Notes: generated by a model from the letters alone, not told the origin. DNA of 64,000 nt from Epilithonimonas mollis (GCF_900142325.1 NZ_FRAM01000003.1:1-64000); one strand, 5' to 3'; shown: positions 9,343-19,692, counted from the stretch's first letter. Translations and numbers: made by a program.

Positions 9343-11079
9343 TTATAATACCAATCGTACACCTCCCAGTTCATCCACTCTATAACTGAACCGGTCGCCA
9401 GGGCTGCTGATAAACATGAAGTTCTTAGGAATGTTCCATTTGTTGCTGAGATCTTCTACCAGTTCCGGCGTGAATTTACCAACCAAGGTAATATATTCCA
9501 TGTCAACATCCGGGTAAGCCCGGTCCAAAACTTCAAAATCTGCAAGGAACTTCGGGTCAGGGATCTGCTCCTTTTCAAGGACTGTTACAATCTTCATTTT
9601 ATTGGTTACTTCATTCTCATGAAGATACATCATCACCTTATTTAAGGTTGCGATATCGTCACCTTTTGAGAAGAATACGAAATTCTGCTCATAGAGTTTT
9701 TTAAGTTTTCGGTTCAGGAAGCGCTGTCTTGTGACGGTGTATTTTTTATATCCGCGGGATACGGATTCCAGCATATTAACTACAAAATGCATGATATCTT
9801 TCCTCATCAGCATCGCGAGAATAATAAGTACAGAGGGAATAAAATATTGGAGAAAAGTGACGAGATACTGAGGCTTGGTTTTAATATTACCGTACAAAGC
9901 AATTATAATTGCAAATAAGGCGATGACCACAGCGCCCGGCCTCGCACTTTCGGGCCGTGGAAGACGGGAGCGTCTCAGCTTTAAGAGAATATTACCCAAA
10001 GCAAAAGAAGCCATTACGGTAAGAAACGACAAAGCATAGACCGCTGCCAAAGGCCCAAGCTGACCACGAGTCACCAAAAGGACTGAACAGCAAAGAAGAA
10101 AAAACAAAATCAGGATCCTGTAGGTGCTCCCTCTTTTATTTTCCTTCAGGAAATAATTGGGAAGTATTCTGTCCAGGGTCATCCTTTTAATGAGTCCGTT
10201 TACACCAACAAAAGAAGTAAGAACGGCACCGCTTAAAACAGATACCGCATTGATCGAAATAATGGTTGCCAGCCACTTGCCTCCGGTAAGTGTTCCTACA
10301 TAGCTCAGAAAAGAATTCTGATGGGATTGAACGTCAGAGATTGGAATAATGCAAATGGCAAGGAATGCGATAAGTGGATTCAGGATGGATACGGCGATCC
10401 ACATATTTCTCAGTGTTTTTGCAAATACGCCCCTTTTCTGTTCCTCTACGAAATTGGATGAGCTTTCAAAACCTGATATACCTAACATCGCTGCGGAAAA
10501 GCCAAAAAAGATAGCCGTCATTATACTGCCATTTCGAACGGGAAGGTGAAAATTCTCGATCAATATAGAAAGGCCATTCTCAAAAACAAAATAGAAGCAC
10601 GAACCAATGAGCAGAGCCATTGTCGTGAGATGAAAGATGAAAATAACCAGCGCAACGACCGCACTCTCAGAGATTCCCAGAATCGTCAGTCCTAAAAATA
10701 TTAGCAGAAGAACAAACGTAGCAATATTGACGTTGAAGTAGGGCAAAATGTGATGAAGATAATGCATCGCTTCACTGGAAGAGATCACTGCGGTAGCCAT
10801 ATATGACAGAATCGTAAGACAAGCTGCGACGGATGCATTGCTTTTTGATGTCGTGTTTAGCAATACATTATAAGCACCACCATTAAGAGGAAGAGCACCG
10901 ACCACCTCACCGTAGATCTTTCTGAAAAGATAAAGTACTGCTGCAACGAGCAGAAGAGCGATCCAGGCATACTGCCCTGCTGCAACAATAGCCAGTGCAG
11001 AAACATACAAACAGGAAGAAGTGATATCGTTTCCACAGATGGCAGTGGCATACCATTCACCAAGTTTTTTTGTCGACAT
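9343..11079 (-). CDS. APC-family amino acid permease with a cytosolic C-terminal extension
   Basis: Inner-membrane permease of 578 residues. The first 430 or so contain about 12 helices with the APC unwound-helix motif early (GNDITSSCLYVSALAI) and a GGAYNVL segment in the third helix. FGFSAAMLGISGFESSSNFVEE is the region that forms TM6 in this fold. After the last helix come about 145 hydrophilic residues (from SVSRGYKKYTVTRQRF) that read as a mixed alpha/beta cytosolic domain, longer than in simple amino acid permeases and perhaps regulatory. The gene stands alone on the minus strand, divergent from nhaA. The substrate is unknown. Confidence 0.8.
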   Translation of the reverse strand: MSTKKLGEWYATAICGNDITSSCLYVSALAIVAAGQYAWIALLLVAAVLYLFRKIYGEVVGALPLNGGAYNVLLNTTSKSNASVAACLTILSYMATAVISSSEAMHYLHHILPYFNVNIATFVLLLIFLGLTILGISESAVVALVIFIFHLTTMALLIGSCFYFVFENGLSILIENFHLPVRNGSIMTAIFFGFSAAMLGISGFESSSNFVEEQKRGVFAKTLRNMWIAVSILNPLIAFLAICIIPISDVQSHQNSFLSYVGTLTGGKWLATIISINAVSVLSGAVLTSFVGVNGLIKRMTLDRILPNYFLKENKRGSTYRILILFFLLCCSVLLVTRGQLGPLAAVYALSFLTVMASFALGNILLKLRRSRLPRPESARPGAVVIALFAIIIALYGNIKTKPQYLVTFLQYFIPSVLIILAMLMRKDIMHFVVNMLESVSRGYKKYTVTRQRFLNRKLKKLYEQNFVFFSKGDDIATLNKVMMYLHENEVTNKMKIVTVLEKEQIPDPKFLADFEVLDRAYPDVDMEYITLVGKFTPELVEDLSNKWNIPKNFMFISSPGDRFSYRVDELGGVRLVL

Positions 11080-11308
11080 TTTTGTTGATTTCTTGTTTTA
11101 GAGGTGTAATATTATAAATTAATTTACAGTCAAAGCTATTTTTTATTTTAAAATTTATGCTTAAATTTTATCAGACAATGTTCTAAAAATCAACATCTCC
11201 TCCAACGCTGTATTACTGTGAAACTATCCTGATAACTTTACTGGAAACGTTTTTAGTTGGGGAAAAGTTATGAAAGCCGTAAATTTAGGCGCATTTAAAA
11301 ATTCAATA

Positions 11309-12634
11309 ATGAGTAACGGTTATAACCAGAAACCGATCGATAAGATCGTGCACCCTATGCAACGGTTTATTCAACAGGAAAAATCAGGAGGTCTTCTGTT
11401 GGGAATCAGTGTGATCATTGCTTTGATCCTGGCTAATACACCACTCTCTCATGCCTATCATGAGATTCTCGGACAGTCTTTCGGTTTTAGATGGAACGAT
11501 CAGACCTACTTCGACTATAATATCCACCATTGGATCAATGACGGACTGATGTCGATATTTTTCTTCGTCGTCGGGCTGGAACTGAAAAGAGAAATTATTG
11601 GAGGGGAGCTTTCCAATGTAAGAAAGGCTCTTTTGCCCATTGTAGCTGCTGTTGGCGGTATGGTTATGCCTGCACTTATCTATCTGCTTTTTAATCCTTC
11701 TGGCGAACCCCATAGAGGTTGGGGAATACCTATGGCAACCGATATCGCCTTTGCATTGGGCGTCCTTTACCTGTTAGGGAAAAAGATTCCTCTTGCGCTC
11801 AAAGTTTTTCTCACAGCTCTGGCTATTGTCGACGACCTGGGTGCGGTGCTAGTCATTGCATTTTTCTATACCGCGGAAATCAATATGATGTTTTTATTGG
11901 CAGGACTTATCATCCTTGCTTTAATGTATTTAGGGAACAAGCTTGGTGTAAGATCCATTATTTTTTATGCTGTGCTCGGAATTGGCGGAGTCTGGACCTG
12001 CTTTCTCGTTTCGGGAGTGCATGCAACGATAGCTGCTGTACTGGCTGCCTTCACGATTCCTGCGGATGTTAAGATCAGAGAAAATCTTTTTATTGCGAAA
12101 ATCAATTCCTATCTGGAACGATTTAAAAATATTGATCCGACCGAAAATACACCGACGCTTACCAATGAACAACTTCATGTCCTTGAAAAAATGAACGAAG
12201 CGACCCTGGCTGCTACTCCTCCATTACAAAGATTGGAACATGCCATGCACCCTGCCGTGTCATTTCTCATTATTCCCATCTTTGCCATAGCCAATGCCGG
12301 AATTTCTTTAAGCATTGATATGGAAAGTCTTTTTGACAATAATATCGCATTAGGTACCGCTTTAGGTCTTCTCATTGGTAAAGTACTGGGAATTTTAGGA
12401 TTCAGTATTCTTTTTATCAAACTGAAGATCGCAAAAGTACCTGATGGCATTACAATTAAGAATCTTCTGGGACTCGGGTTTTTAGCTTCCATTGGATTTA
12501 CCATGTCATTATTTGTGACCTCACTCGCCTTTAGCCATGAAGAATACCAGACCCAGGCAAAAATCGGTATATTTGCTGCATCACTCATCGGTGGAGCTAT
12601 AGGATATATTATTCTCAACCGATCTGCAAAATAG
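11309..12634 (+). CDS. nhaA: Na+/H+ antiporter NhaA
   Basis: Electrogenic sodium/proton antiporter of the inner membrane for pH and salt homeostasis. Hallmarks are MATDIAFALGVL and ALAIVDDLGAVLVIAFF, which holds the paired aspartates of the ion site, plus the C-terminal GFLASIGFTMSLFV. At about 441 residues it is longer than E. coli NhaA (388); the extra length is a hydrophilic loop (about residues 255-295, containing NIDPTENTPTLTNEQ) typical of many non-enteric members. I chose ATG 11309 because the conserved FIQQEKSGG start follows within 25 residues; ATG 11270 adds 13 residues. The next gene begins 6 bp after its stop, indicating an operon. Confidence 0.92.
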   Translation: MSNGYNQKPIDKIVHPMQRFIQQEKSGGLLLGISVIIALILANTPLSHAYHEILGQSFGFRWNDQTYFDYNIHHWINDGLMSIFFFVVGLELKREIIGGELSNVRKALLPIVAAVGGMVMPALIYLLFNPSGEPHRGWGIPMATDIAFALGVLYLLGKKIPLALKVFLTALAIVDDLGAVLVIAFFYTAEINMMFLLAGLIILALMYLGNKLGVRSIIFYAVLGIGGVWTCFLVSGVHATIAAVLAAFTIPADVKIRENLFIAKINSYLERFKNIDPTENTPTLTNEQLHVLEKMNEATLAATPPLQRLEHAMHPAVSFLIIPIFAIANAGISLSIDMESLFDNNIALGTALGLLIGKVLGILGFSILFIKLKIAKVPDGITIKNLLGLGFLASIGFTMSLFVTSLAFSHEEYQTQAKIGIFAASLIGGAIGYIILNRSAK

Positions 12635-12640
12635 ATACAG

Positions 12641-13930
12641 ATGATTAGAAATATCTTCAATTTTATCAACCTTCACAATGGTGAAGAAAAAAAGGACAAG
12701 GTTCTTGAAAATGTTGTTTCCAACATTTCTTTCCGGGGTTCAAATCTGTGGATCCTGGCATGTGCGATTATTATTGCTTCAATTGGTCTAAACGTTAATT
12801 CTACGGCGGTAATTATCGGTGCGATGCTTATTTCTCCGTTAATGGGACCGATCGTCGGAGCCGGGTTTGCTCTTGGAACCTACAATTTTTCATTGCTGAA
12901 GAAGTCATTTAAAAATCTTCTGATCGCCACTTTTGTAAGTCTTACAGTATCTGCGATCTACTTTTATGTCAGTCCGTTTAAAGATGTACAGTCAGAACTT
13001 CTGGCAAGAACAGCGCCCAATATCTATGATGTTCTCATCGCATTTTTTGGTGGATTAGTGGGCGTGATTGCTATCACAAGGGTTGAAAAGGGAAATCCGA
13101 TTCCCGGCGTTGCCATTGCCACCGCTTTAATGCCGCCGCTATGTACCGCAGGTTTTGGTCTGGCAACTTTCAATTTTTCATTTTTTTTCGGGGCTTTTTA
13201 CCTTTATACCATCAATTGCTTCTTTATTTGTATTGCTACATTTTTCGTGGTAAAGTTTCTGCAATACCCATCTTCTATTATTGATAACAAATATGAGAAA
13301 AGAATCAGGTACGGGATCTCTATCCTGATCATCGTTATGATTGTACCAAGCTTTTATCTGGCTTATAACCTATATAAAGAAAAGAAGTTTACGAAGACGG
13401 CTGAGCAGTTTGTCCAGAAGGAATTTGAAAATAACGGTTATACGGTTATTTACAAGAAGATCAATTATAACTCAAGCCCTAAAACGATTGACCTTGCTTT
13501 TCTCAACAAAAAGTTTACAGATAATGAAATAATCTCTTTTAATAAAATGCTTGCAGATAATGGTCTTGCAGATACAAAGCTTAGCATACGTCAGAATGAT
13601 ACCGATATTAAGTCTGAAATCTTAAATGAGATCAATAAGTTTGATAATAACATTTCGGAAAAAGACATTGCTATTTCTAAGCTCAGACAGGAACTGGACA
13701 GCTATAAAGTGACAGATTCAACACTTATTCAAGAAATAAAGATCCTTTATCCTGCCATTGGTGATATTTCTTACGGAAAAATCGAGCAATATCCGAGGAC
13801 AGACAGCGCAAGACTGCAGTTTACTTTATTTTATTCCGGTAAGGATGTTGACCGGGATCAGCTCATGCAATGGCTGCAAAAAAGGATTCACGAGAAAAAT
13901 ATAAGAATTATTAGTTCCAATGCTGAATAA
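12641..13930 (+). CDS. DUF389 membrane protein
   Basis: Polytopic membrane protein of 429 residues in the DUF389 family. The core is the segment with IGLNVNSTAVIIGAMLISPLMGPIVG, the family signature, followed by further helices including NPIPGVAIATALMPPLC. After about residue 245 the protein becomes hydrophilic, with a mixed alpha/beta tail of about 180 residues that is probably periplasmic or cytosolic and contains a coiled-coil stretch (EKDIAISKLRQELDSY). It follows nhaA by 6 bp and is almost certainly co-transcribed. The role of DUF389 is not established; pairing with an antiporter suggests a part in ion or osmotic balance, which is inference. Confidence 0.85.
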   Translation: MIRNIFNFINLHNGEEKKDKVLENVVSNISFRGSNLWILACAIIIASIGLNVNSTAVIIGAMLISPLMGPIVGAGFALGTYNFSLLKKSFKNLLIATFVSLTVSAIYFYVSPFKDVQSELLARTAPNIYDVLIAFFGGLVGVIAITRVEKGNPIPGVAIATALMPPLCTAGFGLATFNFSFFFGAFYLYTINCFFICIATFFVVKFLQYPSSIIDNKYEKRIRYGISILIIVMIVPSFYLAYNLYKEKKFTKTAEQFVQKEFENNGYTVIYKKINYNSSPKTIDLAFLNKKFTDNEIISFNKMLADNGLADTKLSIRQNDTDIKSEILNEINKFDNNISEKDIAISKLRQELDSYKVTDSTLIQEIKILYPAIGDISYGKIEQYPRTDSARLQFTLFYSGKDVDRDQLMQWLQKRIHEKNIRIISSNAE

Positions 13931-14128
13931 TATGAAGATAACAAATGTCACAAAAAAAATTAGATGTAAGGAGCATCAAATTCAATATTCCTTCCCTACT
14001 TTCAAAAAAATATTTGTCATAGTACCTGATTTTCTAATAACTTCCTTTAAAGATCTTTCCACCTGTTAATAATGAGAAACTGATGTTTTAATCCGTCAAT
14101 TCATCGGAAACAAACCGGCAATGATCTT

Positions 14129-16135
14129 TTATTTAAATCTGTGATTGGCATCACTGCTGATAAACATCGTATTCTTTTCTTCAGAGACAATCTCGATGAA
14201 ACGTTCATAATGTTTCAATACATCTGAGATCAATTCGTTCTTAGTAAAAAGTTTAATGTCATACCCTTCCCTGCTATCACCGAAGTACGATTTCGGATAA
14301 TAGACAACCCCTTCTTCGGAATTCGGCAGGTTCTCTTCATCTAAAAGATATTCCGAAATCATTTTTGATTCTTTTTTCACCCCGTATTTAAAGTTATTGA
14401 TAACATCATATTTTATCTCAACTTCAATACTTTCCGGAATGTTGTGCAAATTGATTTTGGCATCGATGCCGTTTTTTGAAAATTCTTCCCCTAACTCCTG
14501 GAAGGCCTGCTGGACCGTAGTTTTGATATACAGCTCCGTAGATTCTGCATCATTGAATGATACAATTTGTCGCAGCCGTTCTCTCCAGTGCTCTCCGGAC
14601 CATGGAATCGTAGTGGATGAAAAGTCTTTTTCATAATAGCCTTTGTCAATAACAAGTGCTTTGGTAAGACTTACAATAAATAATATCATTATAATTGAAA
14701 AAGGCAGAGCCGTTATCAGGGTCATACTTTGAAGGGCCTCCAGGCCTCCTGCATTAAGAAGCATCAGGGCCAGGACTGCCAATAGCACGCCCCACCCTGC
14801 AGTCTGCCATTTAGGTGAGATCCTTGCATTTTTTGTCGCAATGCTGTTCATGACAAAGATTCCACTGTCCGCAGACGTTACGAAGAAAATAATGATGATA
14901 CCGATCACAAGGAAACTGATCAACTTGGTCAGAGGGAGATATTCAAGAAACTGAAACATAAGTCCGTCAGGATCATTAGCCATTTTACTTAAATAACCGT
15001 TGGCTGTATTCATATCAAACCATATAGCGCTGTTTCCGAATACCGACATCCATATAAAATTGAAAAGCGTAGGTAAAATCAGTACGGCAGCGACAAACTC
15101 TCTGATGGTCCTTCCTTTAGAGATCCTTGCAATGAACAGCCCGACATACGGAGACCACGAAATCCACCATGCCCAGTATAATATCGTCCAGTCATGAAAC
15201 CAGCTCTGGGTATTTTCCTCATAGACATGCGTATTGAAAGTAAGGCTGAAAAAACTGTTGATATACGTTCCTATCCCTTCAGTAAAACTGCCGATCAGGT
15301 AAACCGTTGGTCCAAGCATAAGTACAAATAACAGCAGGGCAACTACCGCAATAATATTAATATTACTGAGAATCCTGACCCCTTTATCCAATCCGGATAC
15401 CGCAGAAAAGATAGCCAGCAAAACCAAAACAGCCACAATAAGAACCTGGTATGGAAAACTGTTTTCCGGTAAGACGTTTAATGTTACAAGTCCTGAGTTG
15501 ATTTGAACGACGCCAAATCCCAGTGTTGTCGTAATCCCGAAAAATGTGCTGCACAACGCAAAGATATCAATAATATTTCCCCACTTCCCTTTGATCTTAT
15601 CTTTAAGCAGTGGGTAAAAACAACTGCGCAGGGATAAAGGCAGTCGATACCGGTATGAGAAATATGCCAGTGCCAGCCCCACAACGCCATAAATCGCCCA
15701 CGCATGAATGCCCCAGTGAAAAAAAGTGTATAACTGTGCATTTTGAGCCCTCTGAACGGTCGACATAGAAGAAAATATGGGATTGGAATAATGCTGCATA
15801 GGCTCGGCAACGCTGAAATACATCAGACCAATACCCATTCCTGCCGCAAAAAGCATCGACATCCAGGAGAAGAAGTTGTAGTTGGGTTGACTGTCGTTGC
15901 TGCCAAGCCTGATATTACCGTATTTGCTGGCCATAATATATATCAGGAATATGACAAACAAGGTGACAGACCAGACATATACCCAATTGAGATTGATGAA
16001 GATAAAATTTTTGACAGTACTCAATAAATCCTCAGTGGCACTTGGATATATTGCCGATATGAGGCAGACACCAATGATAAAGATCAAACTTGGAGTGGTA
16101 ATTCCCTGTTTTAGGGTGCTTCTTATTTTGTTCAT
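14129..16135 (-). CDS. BCCT-family choline/betaine transporter (BetT-like)
   Basis: Secondary transporter of 668 residues for a quaternary ammonium compatible solute. The first 500 residues hold 12 helices. The BCCT signature around ILYWAWWISWSPYVGLFIARIS gives the Trp-rich substrate site, and GMGIGLMYFSVAEP matches TM3. Residues from about 520 form a long cytosolic tail (SFNDAESTELYIKT to VLKHYERFIEIV) like that of E. coli BetT (677 residues), where the tail senses osmotic stress. No betaine-synthesis genes are adjacent. Family call is secure; choline as substrate is inferred from the BetT-like tail. Confidence 0.9.
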   Translation of the reverse strand: MNKIRSTLKQGITTPSLIFIIGVCLISAIYPSATEDLLSTVKNFIFINLNWVYVWSVTLFVIFLIYIMASKYGNIRLGSNDSQPNYNFFSWMSMLFAAGMGIGLMYFSVAEPMQHYSNPIFSSMSTVQRAQNAQLYTFFHWGIHAWAIYGVVGLALAYFSYRYRLPLSLRSCFYPLLKDKIKGKWGNIIDIFALCSTFFGITTTLGFGVVQINSGLVTLNVLPENSFPYQVLIVAVLVLLAIFSAVSGLDKGVRILSNINIIAVVALLLFVLMLGPTVYLIGSFTEGIGTYINSFFSLTFNTHVYEENTQSWFHDWTILYWAWWISWSPYVGLFIARISKGRTIREFVAAVLILPTLFNFIWMSVFGNSAIWFDMNTANGYLSKMANDPDGLMFQFLEYLPLTKLISFLVIGIIIIFFVTSADSGIFVMNSIATKNARISPKWQTAGWGVLLAVLALMLLNAGGLEALQSMTLITALPFSIIMILFIVSLTKALVIDKGYYEKDFSSTTIPWSGEHWRERLRQIVSFNDAESTELYIKTTVQQAFQELGEEFSKNGIDAKINLHNIPESIEVEIKYDVINNFKYGVKKESKMISEYLLDEENLPNSEEGVVYYPKSYFGDSREGYDIKLFTKNELISDVLKHYERFIEIVSEEKNTMFISSDANHRFK

Positions 16136-16481
16136 CTTAATACCGTAATTTTAGAATACAAAAAGGTAAAATATTTTTCGGTACGATGCAAATTGCAGCC
16201 CATTTGAATAGAATAACAATTTTTATCTTGTATTTCAAATAATCTTCAGGTAAACGACTGAATAGCTGGATTCATAAGATAAAAAAAATACTTTGCATAT
16301 TATCTATATCTGCTAGCAAATGTTTAAATAAAGTATTTCAAATTTATTAACAGGATTATTTAATGTCTAATATTCTTCTAAGATCTTTTTTAAATGTCTC
16401 CATATTTATTCTATTGCTGGTAATAGACCGATACAGGCAATTAATGACCTACTATTCCAATGCTGATTGCATTAAACAAAA

Positions 16482-16559
16482 TCATCGATGAAAATGTTCG
16501 AAGATACGCTCTTTAAGGTAACAAAAAGCCAAACGGGTAACTTTCTCAGTGGCCTTGTT
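16482..16559 (-). pseudogene. C-terminal remnant of an unidentified gene
   Basis: Minus-strand frame from after an in-frame TAA to a TGA gives a peptide of about 25 residues containing KVTRLAFCYLKERIFEHF. It has protein-like composition, unlike the surrounding AT-rich spacer, but no start and no room for a domain. It could be the tail of a deleted mobile-element or regulatory gene. One arm of an 11-bp inverted repeat falls inside it. Confidence 0.3.
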
Positions 16560-16696
16560 TTAATCTAAATATAAGAGTCGAACATTTTTAAGGTCAGTGT
16601 CAGTTTGATTAATGATTAAATTAATCTTAATTAGAAATGTTGCATGGTTATCATAAAAAAATTGAGTTTTAAGCTACAGTGATTTGTTACTACAAA

Positions 16697-16732
16697 AAAT
16701 GCAGCATTGGAACAATTCTATTAAAATGCTAC
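16697..16732 (-). terminator. Terminator of the first GH115 gene
   Basis: On the minus strand GTAGCATT (16732-16725) can pair with AATGCTGC (16708-16701), with one G-U pair and a long loop, followed by ATTTTTTG. It sits just after the GH115 stop codon. Confidence 0.45.
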
Positions 16733-16743
16733 GTCATGTTTAA

Positions 16744-19692
16744 TTATTGTTTGTCAGGTGCACCGAAGTAGCTTGGATAAATATCATTAGGATTTATGAT
16801 GATACGTTCTAATACAACCTCCGGATCAATCATGTAAATTTTCAGGGTATGTAGACCATGTGTTTTGACATCTAATGTAGCATCCAGCCAACGTTGGTTA
16901 TCAAACACTTCGGTACGGCGGGGTTTTCCGCGGGAAATCAGGGCATAGTCCGGTCCGGGATCCGGCAGCGGTTTTAATATCTTTGAACGGCCAAGGTTTT
17001 CCGGCGTGTATTCTTTAAATTCATCATGATAGCCTTTTCTGGCATCGATGATAATAGGTTCAGCGTTGTCAATAGAAACCGCAATTCTTAATCCGCGACC
17101 CGGGTTAACATCCTGGGTTGGCAGAATTCCGAGCAATACTTTTGCAGGGCCTGCCTCTGGAAGAAAAATCTTATACTCCAGTCGTGGAGCATTTTCAGGA
17201 GTTGAATTTGGTGCTGTAGTAGGATAAATACCCATACACGCTTCAGCTCTTCCCAAACCAGGTAAAGCTATCCATTTGGCCTGCTTACCTGATATATTTG
17301 CGCTGAATTTATTTGCAGGGATAGAAAACTCGCCGGAAAATCCGCCATAAAAATCTTCTTTGCTGGCAGGTGCTGCTTTCTTCAACGTATTTATAACTAC
17401 CGGTACCTTAATACTATTTTGATTAACTTCAATCAAGCCGCTTCCTTTACCTTCAGGAGCTTTTTTCCAGTCAATATCTACATATATGCGTTGTTCTGTT
17501 TCTGTGGTTCCTTTAGTAGCACTTACTCTAATCCACGGTTTATCTGCTTTGACCGTAAATTTCAGTAGCCCTTTTCCACGGTTAAAAATGTCGATATAAT
17601 AACGCTGCTTGTCAAGAATGTCAAATTGGGGAAGCTCTGCTTTTCCTTGTGTTCCTGGCCAGGCATCTGTACTTCCTTCCACCGCAATACCTAACGATGG
17701 TTCTGGCAAAGGTGTAACTTCATTAAGCGGAGGCAAGCTGTTCTCCTTCGGCATCGACCAGTGTTGGTAACCCAAATGTACGTCGCTCATCATATTTTTC
17801 CATTTACCGCCAGCAATAGAATCATTGTAACGGGTGCTTAGTTTTTTATCCAGCTCAAAAAGTTCGCGGGCACGATTGGCATATTCATTAGCACTTACTC
17901 TACCTTGTTTAGCATAAAGATTATTACGTCCTGCTACCAGATAAATCTCTGCCACACCAGCTGAAGCTTTAACCGGATACAGTACTAGCTGATAATAAGC
18001 GTCCAATGCCTCTTTCGGCATTTTCTTTTCCAAAGCTTCTGCTTTTGCGGTAAGATCCTGCCACCTCTTTTGTACCTTTTCGGCTTCATGGTAATTGACA
18101 AAACTGAAAATATTCGGATCCTGTACTTCCGGCTTTCGCATCAGGTTATATTTTGAATATTTTGATACGAGATCTGCAATTTCTGTAGCATGTTCTTTTC
18201 CGAAAATTCCAGTCGCCCAATCGGTCATGTAATCAGAAGTTTGATTAGCAGAGATCGCATTGGGATTCCAGGCATAACGCATAATAAAATCGATCGGCAT
18301 TTCTTTCGGCTTTAGGTCACCCACGTTAACGATCCAGATACGGTCGATGCCGCTTTTATACGCCAGACTGAATTGCTCTCGCAGTTTCGGAACTGTTGTT
18401 GTGTTGATCCAGCGGTCGTTCCAAGGTCCGCCGTTCATATCAATATGATAATATAATCCCATACCGCCTTTACGTTTTAGTTCATTGGCTGGTGCGGTAC
18501 GGCGAATGTATCCCCAGTTATTGTCGCAGAAAAGCAATGTCACGTCGTCAGGAACATTCATTCCGGCATCATAGTAGCGCTGCACTTCTGTGAATATAGC
18601 CCAGAGCTGAGGGACTTCTGTAGGACTTTTGCCATACACATTTCCGATAATCTCACGTTGGTCGGCAATCACTTGTTTCAGTGTTTTGATATTTTCGGTA
18701 TCGTCTCCTTTTCCCATAGCCACGTCGCCGTCACCGCGCATACTCATTGTAATCAGGTTATCATAATTTTTATTCCGCTCCAGACCTTCGGTCCAGAATT
18801 TCTTTAGATTTTCAGCGTTTGTTACATAATCCCAAGCCCCGATTTGATCTTTGCGTTTGGTATATTCTTTCTGCGAACGCATCATCGGCTCGTGATGCGA
18901 GGTTCCCATTACAATACCGTACTCATCGGCAAGAACAGGGCTCATCGGATCATCTTCATTAAAAGCATTTCCCCACATTGCAGGCCACAAGTAATTAGCT
19001 TTTAAACGAAGTAACAGTTCAAAAATATGCGTATATACTTTGGAATTTATTCCGCCAAAATGTTTATTGGACCAGCCGGAAAAAGAAGGACTTTCATCGT
19101 TGATAAAGATTCCACGGTATTTCACTTTCGGCGATTCCTGTAAATAACGACCTGCTTTAACATAAAGATCTGTACTTTTCTTTACAGGAGCATCAGCCCA
19201 ATAATACCAGGGAGATACCCCAATTTTCTCAGAAACATCATAAATTCCATATATCGTTCCGCGCTTATCGCTGCCGGCAATAACAAGATTATCTCCGACA
19301 GTCTGGATTACAAAAGATTCCCATTTATTTTTTACAGCGTCTACGTTCAGCTTACCGCCATTTATTAGCTGATCTATAAGTCTGCTTTTGCCGATAGTTC
19401 CAACGATAATTGCTCCTGGTACAAGTTTTACATCTGCAATTATCGGCGATGCTACATCGGTCACTTTACGCACGTCATCACCCAGATCATTGGCAGCACG
19501 TAAAATGCCTTTCCAATCATCAGGATCTACAACTATTTTTGCCGTAATTCCATTTGCTGCAATCCGAAAAGCACCTTTTTCAGCTGTATGCTGTACATAA
19601 TCCGGGAGTAAACTTAGCGTATGATGAGCAGTTTGTGCATTTATTATTAAACCAGTAAATAGTAACGCAAAAAAAGTTAATTGTTTAAGCAT
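16744..19692 (-). CDS. GH115 family alpha-glucuronidase with a BACON-like insert
   Basis: Secreted or periplasmic glycoside hydrolase of 982 residues, predicted to release glucuronic acid or its 4-O-methyl form from glucuronoxylan side chains. The signal peptide ends near TGLIINAQ. The GH115 core includes GTIYGIYDVSEKIGVSPWYYWAD, YRGIFINDE, ANYLWPAMWGNAF, GTSHHEPMMRS, MRGDGDVAMG and IWIVNVGDLKP. About residues 680-780 form a beta-sandwich-like insert (FNRGKGLLKFTVKADKPWI) resembling BACON domains, then a C-terminal GH115 sandwich ending ERIIINP. It is divergent from a second GH115 gene with a 449-bp gap. No SusC/SusD or xylanase neighbours are present. Confidence 0.9.
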   Translation of the reverse strand: MLKQLTFFALLFTGLIINAQTAHHTLSLLPDYVQHTAEKGAFRIAANGITAKIVVDPDDWKGILRAANDLGDDVRKVTDVASPIIADVKLVPGAIIVGTIGKSRLIDQLINGGKLNVDAVKNKWESFVIQTVGDNLVIAGSDKRGTIYGIYDVSEKIGVSPWYYWADAPVKKSTDLYVKAGRYLQESPKVKYRGIFINDESPSFSGWSNKHFGGINSKVYTHIFELLLRLKANYLWPAMWGNAFNEDDPMSPVLADEYGIVMGTSHHEPMMRSQKEYTKRKDQIGAWDYVTNAENLKKFWTEGLERNKNYDNLITMSMRGDGDVAMGKGDDTENIKTLKQVIADQREIIGNVYGKSPTEVPQLWAIFTEVQRYYDAGMNVPDDVTLLFCDNNWGYIRRTAPANELKRKGGMGLYYHIDMNGGPWNDRWINTTTVPKLREQFSLAYKSGIDRIWIVNVGDLKPKEMPIDFIMRYAWNPNAISANQTSDYMTDWATGIFGKEHATEIADLVSKYSKYNLMRKPEVQDPNIFSFVNYHEAEKVQKRWQDLTAKAEALEKKMPKEALDAYYQLVLYPVKASAGVAEIYLVAGRNNLYAKQGRVSANEYANRARELFELDKKLSTRYNDSIAGGKWKNMMSDVHLGYQHWSMPKENSLPPLNEVTPLPEPSLGIAVEGSTDAWPGTQGKAELPQFDILDKQRYYIDIFNRGKGLLKFTVKADKPWIRVSATKGTTETEQRIYVDIDWKKAPEGKGSGLIEVNQNSIKVPVVINTLKKAAPASKEDFYGGFSGEFSIPANKFSANISGKQAKWIALPGLGRAEACMGIYPTTAPNSTPENAPRLEYKIFLPEAGPAKVLLGILPTQDVNPGRGLRIAVSIDNAEPIIIDARKGYHDEFKEYTPENLGRSKILKPLPDPGPDYALISRGKPRRTEVFDNQRWLDATLDVKTHGLHTLKIYMIDPEVVLERIIINPNDIYPSYFGAPDKQ

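Larger units (their letters stand above)
16136..16743. other. 608-bp intergenic region with a gene remnant and a terminator
   Basis: AT-rich DNA between two minus-strand genes. It holds a 25-codon open stretch that reads like the end of a lost gene (16482-16559), an 11-bp inverted repeat AAAATGTTCGA/TCGAACATTTT (16491-16501 and 16578-16588), and a terminator-like hairpin at its right end. Otherwise I see nothing coding. Confidence 0.5.

Noticed and set aside
12175-12669. 164-codon minus-strand open frame inside nhaA and DUF389 gene
   Set aside because: It is antisense to well-conserved genes and has no recognisable motif; a reading-frame shadow.
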